Assembly (NCBI GenBank): GCA_958295785.1
Contig: OY282377.1
Location: 3,470,896 to 3,534,895 of the forward strand
DNA length: 64,000 bases
Source: an uncultured Latescibacterota bacterium
GTDB lineage: Bacteria > Latescibacterota > UBA2968
Direction of reading: 5' to 3'
Shown: positions 42,553 to 51,190 of the stretch, piece after piece
Position numbering within the stretch: position 1 is the first letter of the stretch
Layout of the letters: the number at the start of each line of letters is the position of its first letter
The notes under the pieces: generated by a model
Told to the model about the DNA's origin: nothing
The model's database searches: none
What the model saw: only the letters and a program-made list of their open reading frames with translations
Made by a program: the position numbers and the translations under genes

Positions 42553-43786
42553 GGGAATTATATACTTTCCAACCCTAAACATTCTTGTTATATTTATCCA
42601 AGTTACGAATGAACAAGGGGGTGTATGATGGCAAAGCCGCTTAGTTTCGTCGCGTTCACACAGAAGTTTGCCACGCCTGAAGCGTGTATTTTGCACCTTG
42701 AAAAGATACGCTTTAAGGATGGCGCGTATTGTCCGCATTGTGGGCGTATGGGAAAAATCTATCGTCGTTCTGATTTGGCGTATAGGTGCTCGGATTGTGG
42801 GCGTAATTTTCATATTATTTACGGAACGATGTTTGGCAAGTCTAAAATCAAGATGTTGCCTAAATGGTTCGCGGCAATATGGATTGAAACGAACCACCCA
42901 AAAGGTATTTCAAGCGTTCAGTTGGCTAAAATGATCGGTACAACGCAAAAGACCGCTTGGTTTATGCTTCAAAGAATACGAAACGCTTTTGGCAACAAAG
43001 ACGGTGATGATGATGATTTTCTGTCTGGTATCGTTGAAATTGATGAAACCTACATCGGTGGCAAAGAAAAGAACAAACATAAATCCAAAAAGTTGAATGC
43101 TGGTCGCGGAACAGTAGGTAAATCAGTTGCTTTCGGAATGCGGGAAAAAGGTGAAGATGGTGAGGCAATGGCGGTTCATGTACAGGATGCAAAAGGGGCA
43201 ACATGACACGAGAAGATGTTGAACCAGGTCTTGACGGGCGCAACTATTCATGCAGACGAGAACCGCGCATACGGCGCGTTGAGGGATGATTACGAAGGGG
43301 AACAAATCAATCATTCTGCCGACGAATATGAACGCGATGGTGTCCATACGAACGCCATTGAAAGTTTGTGGGCACGGGTTAAGCGTGTCTATATGGGTAT
43401 TCATCACCACGGGTCAGACAAACACATGCAAAAGGACCTGAATGCTTGCGTGTTTCGCATCAATCGAAAAAAGGGTGATACCTTAAGTCGTGTTGATGAG
43501 ATGTTGAATAGGGCGATGGGCGCCCGGTTGACTTACAAGCAACTTATAGCCAGTGAGGGGGTTGCATGAACAACCTTTATGGCACAGGCGGGCGATATGG
43601 AAGTCAACGGGAAATGTTATCCACGCATGCAAATGTTATCCGTTCCTGAAAGACGCGAAGGAAAACGTTTTGAAACGTTAGATGTTAGGGGCAGGCATGC
43701 CCAAAATCAGAGGGCGCTTGCATTCAACACCAAAAACCCGTGATTACTTTAACAAGATGATTTAGGTTGTCAAGTATATAATTCCC
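42553..43786 (+). mobile_element. IS1595-family insertion sequence with 8-bp target duplication
   Basis: 1,234 bp starting GGGAATTATATACTT and ending AAGTATATAATTCCC. The inverted repeat extends inward with mismatches (CAACC-TAAA). AAAATTAT flanks both sides (42545-42552 and 43787-43794), an 8-bp target duplication typical of the IS1595 family. The element sits between the spermidine synthase and DUF350 genes and splits the stress cluster. Confidence 0.92.
42625..43569 (+). pseudogene. IS1595-family transposase, interrupted by an in-frame TGA
   Basis: It reads MMAKPLSFVAFTQKF, a zinc-ribbon domain (YCPHCGRMGKIYRR, YRCSDCGRNFHI), and a DDE-like ISXO2 domain (IVEIDETYIGGKEKN; IHADENRAYGAL; HTNAIESLWARVKRVYMGIHHH). 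A TGA at 43204-43206 stops the frame at residue 193, and the same frame continues with HEKMLNQVLTGATIHADE. No Sec or Trp is expected there, so it is a nonsense mutation and the copy is probably inactive unless complemented in trans. Confidence 0.88.
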
Positions 43787-43794
43787 AAAATTAT

Positions 43795-44082
43795 CGGGAC
43801 CTAACCCCCTAACCCCCGTTATTCGCTCCGCTCGTTGTAGGCTTCGCCTGTGCCTGCGAGGAAGGGAATCAAGATCTCCCTATAAGAAAGATGGATCGCG
43901 GATTAAACGGATTGCGCGGATTGCGCGGATGAAAGGCGAAAACCAACCCCACAAAAACGTAGGGGCGATGCCCCCGTGCTCGCCCGAAAATGCAAGATAC
44001 AAGGTGGAAGAACATCTCCCATCCCCGTTGCGGGGATGGGATTTTCTTTGCATTTCCAAAATTACTCATTCCCGCCCTCTTC
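43795..44082. other. 288-bp intergenic repeat cluster
   Basis: No gene seen. It holds AATCCGCG-type near-repeats (inverted, 43893-43930), one full copy of the GGGGC/GCCCC family (43958-44004), and an ATTCGCTCCGCTCGTTGTAG run. The stop of the DUF350 gene lies at its right edge. Confidence 0.6.
43958..44004 (+). repeat. Dispersed GGGGC/GCCCC repeat, copy 6
   Basis: CGTAGGGGCGATGCCCCCGT, CTCGCCCGAAAATGCAAGAT and ACAAGG. Full-length and close to copy 1. Confidence 0.85.
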
Positions 44083-44928
44083 TTACAAACTCCACACAAT
44101 CAGGAATGACGCGCTCACATAAGACCCCGCTTCGATGAAGCCCGCGCCCAGGTTGGGGTGTTCTTGGTTTGCGATTTCATCGGTCAGCTTTTGCCCGGGC
44201 AACAAAATCACATCGGCGATGGTGCGGGCGATGGGCAACAAAATCAATCCCATAACCACCTCTATCGCAAAATCCTGCAAATTCACGGCCCATGAAATAA
44301 AATTGCCCGCGGATGCGTGGAACACAATCACGCCAATGCCGACCAATGCCCCGGCAAACGCCACGCCTGCCGCGACATTGTCCTGCTCAATTTCATCGTG
44401 AATGCTGTACGGGGTAATCCACTCGTACACCAACCCGGCCAACACCAGCGCCACCTGCCCCAAAGCCCAGAACGCCACGGTCGTCACAATCCCGCCGATC
44501 TCGCCCGATACCGCGCCAAAAATCACCAAGCCCGTTGCGATGTACGACGCGGCGACAACGACACCGGTCCCCGCGTTTTGATCGCGGATCAATTCATCCC
44601 GAATTTTGAACCCGTGCAAAATCAACCCGTCGTTGACAAAGCGCGACAGGTTCATCAACACAATCGACAACAATCCGTAAACCCCGATGTCGATCAAATC
44701 GTTGTCCAGTCCCTGCGATGGACCCGACAGGGTGCCGCCAATCGCCATCACCAAGCCAAAATAGTATCCCGCCATAGCCACGCCCAAGGCGGCGTTGTCT
44801 TTTTCGACCAACTCGTCCCGCACGCGATAACCCCTTGTGGTCAAATCCTTGACCAACTTGCCGATGTAGAACAGCACAAAGGCGCAAATCAGATAAATCC
44901 CCGTTGCCATCAAATCCTGTCCAATCAT
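44083..44928 (-). CDS. DUF350 integral membrane protein
   Basis: 281 residues with about eight membrane helices. Four related segments recur, each with an acidic/Asn motif: VRDELVEKDNAALGVAMAGY, IRDELIRDQNAGTGVVVAAS, IHDEIEQDNVAAGVAFAGA and LTDEIANQEHPNLGAGFIEA. This is the doubled DUF350 architecture (YjfL family). In E. coli the relative sits with a second PspA homologue (YjfJ). It overlaps the upstream lipoprotein gene by four bases (ATGA, 44928-44925). Function is unknown; the spacing of the D-E-x-N motifs suggests a pore or ion site, which is inference. Confidence 0.88.
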   Translation of the reverse strand: MIGQDLMATGIYLICAFVLFYIGKLVKDLTTRGYRVRDELVEKDNAALGVAMAGYYFGLVMAIGGTLSGPSQGLDNDLIDIGVYGLLSIVLMNLSRFVNDGLILHGFKIRDELIRDQNAGTGVVVAASYIATGLVIFGAVSGEIGGIVTTVAFWALGQVALVLAGLVYEWITPYSIHDEIEQDNVAAGVAFAGALVGIGVIVFHASAGNFISWAVNLQDFAIEVVMGLILLPIARTIADVILLPGQKLTDEIANQEHPNLGAGFIEAGSYVSASFLIVWSL

Positions 44929-45689
44929 TTTCCAAACCCTCCAGAACTGCGGCTGCCAAATCCAGACCGACTGCGAGTTGTCGAACGCGAACTGCTGCCA
45001 AAAGAACTGCGGCTCGTGGAACGCGAACTGCCAAACCCACTGCGGCTCTGGCTGGTGCGGCTTTGCACCTTTTGCGCGAACGATTGCCTCTTTTGCGCCA
45101 CCGCTTGTTTGCGCCGCTCAAACGTGGATGGCTTTTGTTTTTGCGTCACGGATCCCTGCGTACCGTATTCCCGATTGCGTCCGTAATACGGCCGGCGGTC
45201 GCGGCGATGAGACCGATAATCGTCGTAATCGTAGCGATTCATGCCAAACCCGCCGCCCCAACCGAGCAAATCCCGCATCAGCGCGTACTGCCCGTAAAAC
45301 TCCCAGAACGACGTGCCGCCGCGATCCACCCAACGCCCGTAGCCCGGATTGCCCACATAGTGGTACCCGGGCGGATGCGGCGTATTGTTGACCCCGTCTT
45401 TCTCGGATTTCGCCATCAGTGCCATGCCCAAAAACGGTTCGTACTTTTTGTAAATGGACTCCGACACCTCGATCCAGTCCGTCTGCACCTTCTTGTCGCC
45501 CTGCGTAATCAAATACCGGTGATAGTACTTGGTGAAAAACGAGCCCTCTTCCCGCATATCGTCCAACACGATCATATACGCCGGCGCCGAGGCCAAGGAC
45601 CGCTGCATCTCGACCACGGGATCGCGCTCCCCCCCACAGCCGCACAACAACAGGCCGATCAGCAAGACCGGCAATCTTCCGTGCATCAT
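44925..45689 (-). CDS. Lipoprotein with Arg/Ser/Gly-rich tail (DUF1190/YjfM-like context)
   Basis: 254 residues. A signal peptide with lipobox (MMHGRLPVLLIGLLLCGCGG) is processed by LspA. The body contains MIVLDDMREEGSFFTKYYHRYLITQGDKKVQTDWIEV and a Tyr/Gly-rich middle (GYHYVGNPGYGRWVDRGG). The C-terminal 90 residues are rich in R, S, G and Q (SGFGSSRSTSRSSFGSS...). It is probably anchored in the outer membrane. In E. coli a DUF1190 protein (YjfM) holds the same place next to YjfL; similarity to that family should be tested. Coupled by overlap to the DUF350 gene. Confidence 0.8.
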   Translation of the reverse strand: MMHGRLPVLLIGLLLCGCGGERDPVVEMQRSLASAPAYMIVLDDMREEGSFFTKYYHRYLITQGDKKVQTDWIEVSESIYKKYEPFLGMALMAKSEKDGVNNTPHPPGYHYVGNPGYGRWVDRGGTSFWEFYGQYALMRDLLGWGGGFGMNRYDYDDYRSHRRDRRPYYGRNREYGTQGSVTQKQKPSTFERRKQAVAQKRQSFAQKVQSRTSQSRSGFGSSRSTSRSSFGSSSRSTTRSRSGFGSRSSGGFGK

Positions 45690-45748
45690 AGCTTCCTCCT
45701 TTGAAAATGAGAATTAGCGGTTAGCGGTCAGTTCCCGCCCATCCGCGT

Positions 45749-47242
45749 TCATCCGCGTTCATCCGTGGTTGCTTTTGCCCCTCTCGGGTCTTCGGGCAAC
45801 TGCGAGAAATCAAATTCATTGACCGCGTCAATATCCGGCGCAAATGGGGGAATGGCGTGCGGGATGGGGGCGTGGCCGCAACGCGAGATGAGTGCCCGCG
45901 CTCGCGCTTGTCGCGCGGCCCGGTTCAGCATATCATCGGCAGACCAGCGTGCGAAAATTTTTTCGAGACCGGATTGGATCACGTCCCGATACCGGGGATC
46001 ATCGCGCAGGTCGCGCCGTTCATCCGGATCCTCGTCGATATTGAACAACTGGCAGGAATCGCTCTCCGCGTAATAGTTCAACTTCCATGGCCCCGTGCGG
46101 ATCATACACGCGGGTCGGTCGCCGAGCAAGCCGATATATTCGGCAAAAACCTCATTCGCCCAATCCGATGCCGGCACGCCCTTGAGGAACGGGGCAAAAC
46201 TCTTGCCCGCCACATCCGGCAGGGGATCCGCGCCCGCGATCTCCAACGCCGTAGGCCCGACGTCGATCAGGCTGACGATGGCGTCCTCTACTTGGTTCTC
46301 GCAAAAATGCCCCGGCCACGAACAGATCAGCGGGATGCCCACCGAGCCTTCGTAAAAACTGCTCTTCCACCACATGCCGTGTTCATGGGCCATATCGCCG
46401 TGGTCCGAGGTGTAAATGATCACCGTATTGTCCTCGTCCGCAGTCGCATTGACCGCATCGACAATCCGCCCAATGTGCCGGTCGAGTTCGGTCGTCAGGC
46501 CGTAATACGCGGCCAACCCGCGCCGATTCTGCTCCGGGGCGATGTCGTCCACGCCGCGCCGCGCACGCCAGTTCTTCATCGCCGGATGCAGGGCGTTTAG
46601 GTACTCGGGCGATTCCGGTTCGAGCGGCGGGATCTGCGCCATGTAATACGCAAAATCCTCCGCGCCGCAGATCAGGGGATTGTGCGGGCTGATGTACCCG
46701 ATGACAAGCGCGTAAGGTCGATCATCCGCACGCCGCGCCGCGATGAATTTGCAGGCCGTTTCCGTGACGGATTTGTCGTAGTGGCGATACCCGGTTTCCC
46801 CATACCCCGAGACTTGCACGCCGTATTTGGTCTGCCCTGTGGTGCGGTTGTATCCCGAACCCTGAATTTCTTTGGACAGGCCCCCGCAATCCGCGTGGAT
46901 GCGTTTTTCAAAGCCGTGGAATTGATCGGGATTTCTAAAATGCATGCGCCCGCACAACACGGCTTCATATCCGACCGCGCCAAATCCGTGGGCAAAAGTG
47001 GGCGTGTCAGAAGACAGTCCCCCGCTGTTGTCGTACACCCCCACGTCGCTGGGGTACTGCGCCGCCATAAAGCCCGACCGAGAAGGCGCGCAGAGCGGAT
47101 AGGGACAATACGCATTGCCAAACCGAACCCCGCGCCGCGCGAGCGCGTCCAAATTTGGCGTTTGCACAATCGGATTTCCCGCACACCCCATCGCATGGGG
47201 ATTGTGCTGATCGGACATGATGAGAATGATGTTGGGAGTCAT
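45749..47242 (-). CDS. Sulfatase (formylglycine-dependent)
   Basis: A 497-residue sulfatase starting MTPNIILIMSDQHNPHAMGC (metal Asp11). The modification motif is C51-A-P-S-R in YCPYPLCAPSRSGFM. Further metal ligands lie in YTSDHGDMAHEHGMW. There is no signal peptide from the chosen ATG (47242, GGAG upstream with the start in TTGGGAGTCAT). Length and layout resemble choline-sulfatase/arylsulfatase members. The final residues (ATTDERG) come from a dispersed repeat, which also supplies the tail of the PhyH gene at 47450. It probably needs a formylglycine-generating enzyme from elsewhere. Confidence 0.93.
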   Translation of the reverse strand: MTPNIILIMSDQHNPHAMGCAGNPIVQTPNLDALARRGVRFGNAYCPYPLCAPSRSGFMAAQYPSDVGVYDNSGGLSSDTPTFAHGFGAVGYEAVLCGRMHFRNPDQFHGFEKRIHADCGGLSKEIQGSGYNRTTGQTKYGVQVSGYGETGYRHYDKSVTETACKFIAARRADDRPYALVIGYISPHNPLICGAEDFAYYMAQIPPLEPESPEYLNALHPAMKNWRARRGVDDIAPEQNRRGLAAYYGLTTELDRHIGRIVDAVNATADEDNTVIIYTSDHGDMAHEHGMWWKSSFYEGSVGIPLICSWPGHFCENQVEDAIVSLIDVGPTALEIAGADPLPDVAGKSFAPFLKGVPASDWANEVFAEYIGLLGDRPACMIRTGPWKLNYYAESDSCQLFNIDEDPDERRDLRDDPRYRDVIQSGLEKIFARWSADDMLNRAARQARARALISRCGHAPIPHAIPPFAPDIDAVNEFDFSQLPEDPRGAKATTDERG

Positions 47243-47294
47243 AAAAAAGGCAAGATACAAGATGTAAGTTCAGCCACAAAAGGCGCGCAATGTG

Positions 47295-47340
47295 TGTAGG
47301 GGCGATGCCCCCGTGCTCGCCCGAAAAGGCAAGATACAAA
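47295..47340 (+). repeat. Dispersed GGGGC/GCCCC repeat, copy 7
   Basis: GTGTAGGGGCGATGCCCCCG, CTCGCCCGAAAAGGCAAGAT and ACAAA. It is preceded by GCCACAAAAGGCGCG like copy 2. Confidence 0.85.
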
Positions 47341-47412
47341 GAGGTAAAAGGTGAGAGGGCCGCCCAAAGCGGTCAGCCCTTTGCACAACATCACAAAAGA
47401 CGAGAAACAAAT

Positions 47413-47437
47413 CGTAGGGGCGATGCCCCGTGCCCGT
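47413..47437 (+). repeat. Dispersed GGGGC/GCCCC repeat, copy 8 (short)
   Basis: CGTAGGGGCGATGCCCCGTG followed by CCCG, then a TGGTCAGTGATCAG motif of the second repeat family. Confidence 0.75.
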
Positions 47438-47449
47438 TGTGGTCAGTGA

Positions 47450-48256
47450 TCAGCCCTCGCCCACCCGCGCCACCGCCCGTGTGCGTGCCCCCATTCCATA
47501 TTTCCCAGCCTCTCGCCATTCATCCGCGTTCATCCGTGGTTGCTTTTGCCTCTTACCGCTTTCATCGTTTCCATTGTACACCCCCTCGCCGCGCACGAGC
47601 AGGCGTTTGGGATTGGGAATGTCCATCAGTTCGTCAACGCTGTGATAGCCAACGGTCATGCTCATGCGCGTGTCGTCTGTGTGGTTTTCCCCCGGCCCGT
47701 GAATGACCATGCTATCGATCACGAGCATCCCGCCTGCGGGCATGGGCACGGGCAGGGCCTGGCCGAGCACATCGCGCGCCCAGTCTGAATTGTGAATCGA
47801 CATCGGAACGCCGGGGAAATGATGCGAGCCGGGCACGATGCGGGTGCAACCATTTTCAACCGTGGTTTCTTCAAGGTAAAAAATGATCGTGAAAATATTG
47901 CGCGTCCATTGCTTGACATCGCGGTGCAGCGCGTCGCGCTTGTTTTCCCCAGAGGTTCGCAAGGTCGCGTGATTGTGGCGGTTGATGAGGACTTCGATAT
48001 TCGGCCCCAACAGGGATTCGAGCGGGTCGAGCGCGGAGGGATGCGCGGCGGCTTCTCGAAAAATCGGCGCGCGATCCATCAGCGCGGAAATACGCACGGC
48101 ACGCCCATCCCGATTGCGTACAACCGGTTCGACCTCGCCGGCGATATCGGCCATAATCGCGACCTTCAGGTCTTCGACCAATGCCGGTGGCAACCGGTTC
48201 GGCAGGCGCAAAAACCCGTTGTTCCGAAAGAGTTGGACTTGTCGCATTGCGAGCAT
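47450..48256 (-). CDS. Phytanoyl-CoA dioxygenase (PhyH) family protein
   Basis: A 268-residue Fe(II)/2-oxoglutarate oxygenase of the PhyH family. Iron ligands are probably in the H-x-D of DALHRDVKQWTRN and the distal His of MVIHGPGENHTDD; the 2-oxoglutarate Arg lies nearby in TRMSMTVGYH. TRIVPGSHHFPGVP is a family hallmark. The start (ATG 48256, 5 nt after the stop of the previous PhyH gene) gives MLAMRQVQLFRNNGFLRL. The last about 40 residues (from KRQKQPRMNADEWREAG) derive from a dispersed repeat, so the native end is probably near GVYNGND. Substrate unknown. Confidence 0.88.
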   Translation of the reverse strand: MLAMRQVQLFRNNGFLRLPNRLPPALVEDLKVAIMADIAGEVEPVVRNRDGRAVRISALMDRAPIFREAAAHPSALDPLESLLGPNIEVLINRHNHATLRTSGENKRDALHRDVKQWTRNIFTIIFYLEETTVENGCTRIVPGSHHFPGVPMSIHNSDWARDVLGQALPVPMPAGGMLVIDSMVIHGPGENHTDDTRMSMTVGYHSVDELMDIPNPKRLLVRGEGVYNGNDESGKRQKQPRMNADEWREAGKYGMGARTRAVARVGEG

Positions 48257-48260
48257 GGGG

Positions 48261-49010
48261 CTATTTCCGAACTGGGATGGGATAGGGATGCGGGTGGCCG
48301 GTATAGACCTTTTCACCGCGAACGAGAATTTTCTCCGGATCGTCTTTGATCACATCGTGGGCGTCGTGTGCGCGATAGGCCACGGTCATGCTGCGCCGGG
48401 AATGCGCGGAACAGTTCGTATCAGACCCGTGATAGCAACAGTCGTTAAACAGCAACACACCGCCGCGCGGCATGGGGATGGGCAAGGCGCGGTAATAGTG
48501 GTCGCTGTCGTAAAAATCATCCCGCTGCGCCTGCGGTCGGCGCGGGTTCACAAACGGGCGGTTGTGACTGCCGGGCACGATGCGGACGCAACCGTTTTCA
48601 ACTGTGGATTCCTCGAAGTAAATCAACCCGGTGATCAGCGTGTGGTCGTATGGTTCTTCCCCGGCGTGCCACGGCACGGGATAGGATCCGGACGGACGCA
48701 CCATAATGTGATTGTGTTTGTTGGTCAACACCTCGATGTTCGGCCCGAGAATGCCTTCGAGCGCGTCGAGGATGATGGGGTGCGTCGCGGCTTCGAGATA
48801 GACCGCATCGCGTGAAAAAATTTTCGACAGCCGACGCACATTTTCCTGTCGCCGCGCCCCTTTTTCTTCCCAAACAATGGGTTCGCGCAGGTCTGCAATC
48901 TGCCGATCAGTCGCGGCATTCAACCGCTCAACCAAATCATCGGGCAGGGTTTCGCGGACCTTGTAAAACCCCGCGGTCTTGAAATACCAAAGATCTTCTT
49001 CCGCGATCAT
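48261..49010 (-). CDS. Phytanoyl-CoA dioxygenase (PhyH) family protein
   Basis: A 249-residue Fe(II)/2-oxoglutarate oxygenase, paralogous to the next gene downstream (shared VENGCxRIVPGSH, ALPxPMPxGGxL, GPNIEVLxNxHNH). The oxygenase core is seen in VPWHAGEEPYDHTLITGLIYFEE and YHGSDTNCSAHSRRSMTVAYR. It starts MIAEEDLWYFKTAGFYKV with no signal peptide. The upstream end lies about 165 nt from the divergent DUF6785 transporter gene, which it may serve by oxidising an imported compound. The pair probably acts in sequence or on related substrates. Confidence 0.9.
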   Translation of the reverse strand: MIAEEDLWYFKTAGFYKVRETLPDDLVERLNAATDRQIADLREPIVWEEKGARRQENVRRLSKIFSRDAVYLEAATHPIILDALEGILGPNIEVLTNKHNHIMVRPSGSYPVPWHAGEEPYDHTLITGLIYFEESTVENGCVRIVPGSHNRPFVNPRRPQAQRDDFYDSDHYYRALPIPMPRGGVLLFNDCCYHGSDTNCSAHSRRSMTVAYRAHDAHDVIKDDPEKILVRGEKVYTGHPHPYPIPVRK

Positions 49011-49176
49011 AACAGATACCTTGCGTTTTTTGGTCGGTGTGGTAAGTTGACACAGACAGAAGATAATAAAATTATGGGCACAGAAAAAAATAAAAAATCG
49101 AGCAAACGCGGAAAAGAGTGAGATTGGCGAGAAAAAAACAATCATTCTTTGGATCACCTTTTGTCCGGATTGCACA

Positions 49177-51141
49177 ATGAGCATCTGCAAAGAAACGCAA
49201 GCCCCCCATAAACGGGCGACTGACCTTCGAGGGCAAGTGACGGGGCGAGCACTGGTGATAGGGGTGGTGACGATTGTGGCGATGGCGCTCTACATGTCCT
49301 ATTTCGGTCGGAACTTGGTGAAAAATTATATGCCCGTGGCTGTGGTGCTGCCATTTGTGGTGTGGCTGGGGGTCAACGCGGCGTTGAAACTGTTTGTGCG
49401 GCGGTGGGCACTGTCCCGCACGGAAATGCTGACGGTGTTTTTCATGGTGTGGCTGGTGGGGAATTTGCCGGGCATCGGGTGGGCGATGTATATGGTGACC
49501 GACATTGCGGCGCCGGCCCATTACGCCGCGCCTGAAAACCGCGTGCGGGAGGTGGTGATGCCCCATTTTCCGCACTGGCTATTTCCCGAGGAATCCGCAG
49601 TGGTGATTGGGCAGTTGTTTACTGGGGTACAGACGGGCAGGGCCATTCCTTGGTTCGCTTGGGGGCAACCGCTGTTTTGGTGGCTGATGGCGTGTTTGTC
49701 GCTGGTCGGCGCGGTTTTTTTTGCGAGTGTGATTTTTTACAAACAGTGGCACGAGAAGGAACGGCTGGTCTTTCCGATGGCGACGTTCCCGGTGGATATG
49801 CTCAGGCAGTCCGAGGGCAACCGGATGCCGGATATGTTGCAAAATAAGGGGTTCTGGATGGGGTTCGGTTTTGTCGCGGGGATCATTGGCTGGAATATCA
49901 TCGGGTATTTCGCCCTCAGCCTGCCGCCTATCACCCTGTTTTACAGCACCGCGCACAAAGCCGTGCCCCTGGGGCACCACTTTCCGGATTATTTTTTGCG
50001 GGTGCAGCCGATGATTATGGGGCTGGCCTATTTGTGTCCGTTGGATATTTTGTTCAGTTTTTGGTTTTACGATTTTGTGAACATTTTGAAACAGGGGGTG
50101 CTGAACCGCACGGGGTTTACGGTGGGCTTGTCTGGGCAACCCGCCATGGGCGGCGAGATTACAATGCTGGAATCGCACGGCGCGCTGGTGTTTCTGGTGG
50201 GCTGGTCCGTATGGGTCGCTAGAAGGCATTTGCGAGAGACGCTGCAAAAGGCGTTTCACGCAGGGCGTGAGGCCGATGACGGAACCCCGGTGTCTTACCG
50301 CACCGCGTGGCTGGGGTTGTTGTCTTCGGCGGTATTTTTGGGCGGCTGGATGGTGTCTGCTGGAATGCGGATTCCGGTGATGCTAGTGCAGTTGTTGCTG
50401 CTGTTTATCTGCTTTTTTGCGATTGCCAAATACGCGGCCACCACGGGATTCATTTTTTTGTCTCCAGCAGGCGGGAAAGGAGCCGGTGTGCTCATGGCAC
50501 TGGGCGGAACGTCGAACCTGCCACCCGCTACGCAGACATCCCTCTGGCTGGTGAACAGCAACGCGCTTTGCGGCGTGCCGATCCGAATGACGTGTATCCC
50601 GTCCGTGACGCATTTTTTTCGCATGCTGGGCAATCACCTGCGGCGGCATCCGCTGATCTGGGGCTGCATCCCGCTGGCTTATGTGACGGGCTTTACGGCT
50701 TCTGTGGGCACACAGCTCTATCGCTGTTATACCGAAGGCGGTCTCAATGGGCACCTGGCACTTTGGGACTGGGGGGTGCTGCTGGGGCGGGTATCGCTGA
50801 TCGAGGGGAGCAAGCAGACGGTATTTGATCCGCAAAAACTGGGGGTGTGGCTTTTTGGCGTTGTCGAGGCAGGGGTGCTGACCTATCTGAAGGCGCGGGT
50901 ATCGTGGTGGTCGTTCCACCCGGCGGCGATTGCTTTGCCCGTGGGCCGATACGGATTTTGCCTGCTGCTGGTGTGGTTGATGAAAACCACCGTGATCCAG
51001 TTCGGAGGCGTCAGTCTCTACCGGCGGTCGCTGCCGTTTTGGTACGGGGCGATAGTGGGGTATTTATTTGGAATAGGAGTCTCAAAGACAGTGGATATGA
51101 TCTGGTTTCCAGATGGCGGACATGGGGTGCATGGGTGGTGA
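49177..51141 (+). CDS. DUF6785-family polytopic membrane protein (OPT-like)
   Basis: 654 residues with about 13-14 membrane helices. It starts with a short soluble segment, then VTGRALVIGVVTIVAMALYMSYFG, and has characteristic loops (RTEMLTVFFMVWLVGNLPGIGWAMYMV; LRVQPMIMGLAYLCPLDILFSFWFYDFV). This fits the DUF6785/DUF6784 family, a presumed oligopeptide-transporter-like group abundant in candidate phyla with sulfatases and PhyH genes. It is divergent from the PhyH pair. It is probably an importer for a modified organic compound; substrate unknown. Confidence 0.8.
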   Translation: MSICKETQAPHKRATDLRGQVTGRALVIGVVTIVAMALYMSYFGRNLVKNYMPVAVVLPFVVWLGVNAALKLFVRRWALSRTEMLTVFFMVWLVGNLPGIGWAMYMVTDIAAPAHYAAPENRVREVVMPHFPHWLFPEESAVVIGQLFTGVQTGRAIPWFAWGQPLFWWLMACLSLVGAVFFASVIFYKQWHEKERLVFPMATFPVDMLRQSEGNRMPDMLQNKGFWMGFGFVAGIIGWNIIGYFALSLPPITLFYSTAHKAVPLGHHFPDYFLRVQPMIMGLAYLCPLDILFSFWFYDFVNILKQGVLNRTGFTVGLSGQPAMGGEITMLESHGALVFLVGWSVWVARRHLRETLQKAFHAGREADDGTPVSYRTAWLGLLSSAVFLGGWMVSAGMRIPVMLVQLLLLFICFFAIAKYAATTGFIFLSPAGGKGAGVLMALGGTSNLPPATQTSLWLVNSNALCGVPIRMTCIPSVTHFFRMLGNHLRRHPLIWGCIPLAYVTGFTASVGTQLYRCYTEGGLNGHLALWDWGVLLGRVSLIEGSKQTVFDPQKLGVWLFGVVEAGVLTYLKARVSWWSFHPAAIALPVGRYGFCLLLVWLMKTTVIQFGGVSLYRRSLPFWYGAIVGYLFGIGVSKTVDMIWFPDGGHGVHGW

Positions 51142-51160
51142 GGATATGCAGGGTGCGAAA

Positions 51161-51190
51161 ATAGGGACGGTGCCTCTGTGCCCGCCCGTT
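51161..51190 (+). repeat. Dispersed GGGGC/GCCCC repeat, copy 9 (degenerate)
   Basis: ATAGGGACGGTGCCTCTGTG followed by CCCGCCCG. The core is mutated and the tail is lost. Confidence 0.65.

Noticed and set aside
43204..43206. TGA in the IS1595 transposase as selenocysteine
   Set aside because: The residue is not a redox position in this family and there is no obvious hairpin at the right distance. A nonsense mutation is the simpler reading.
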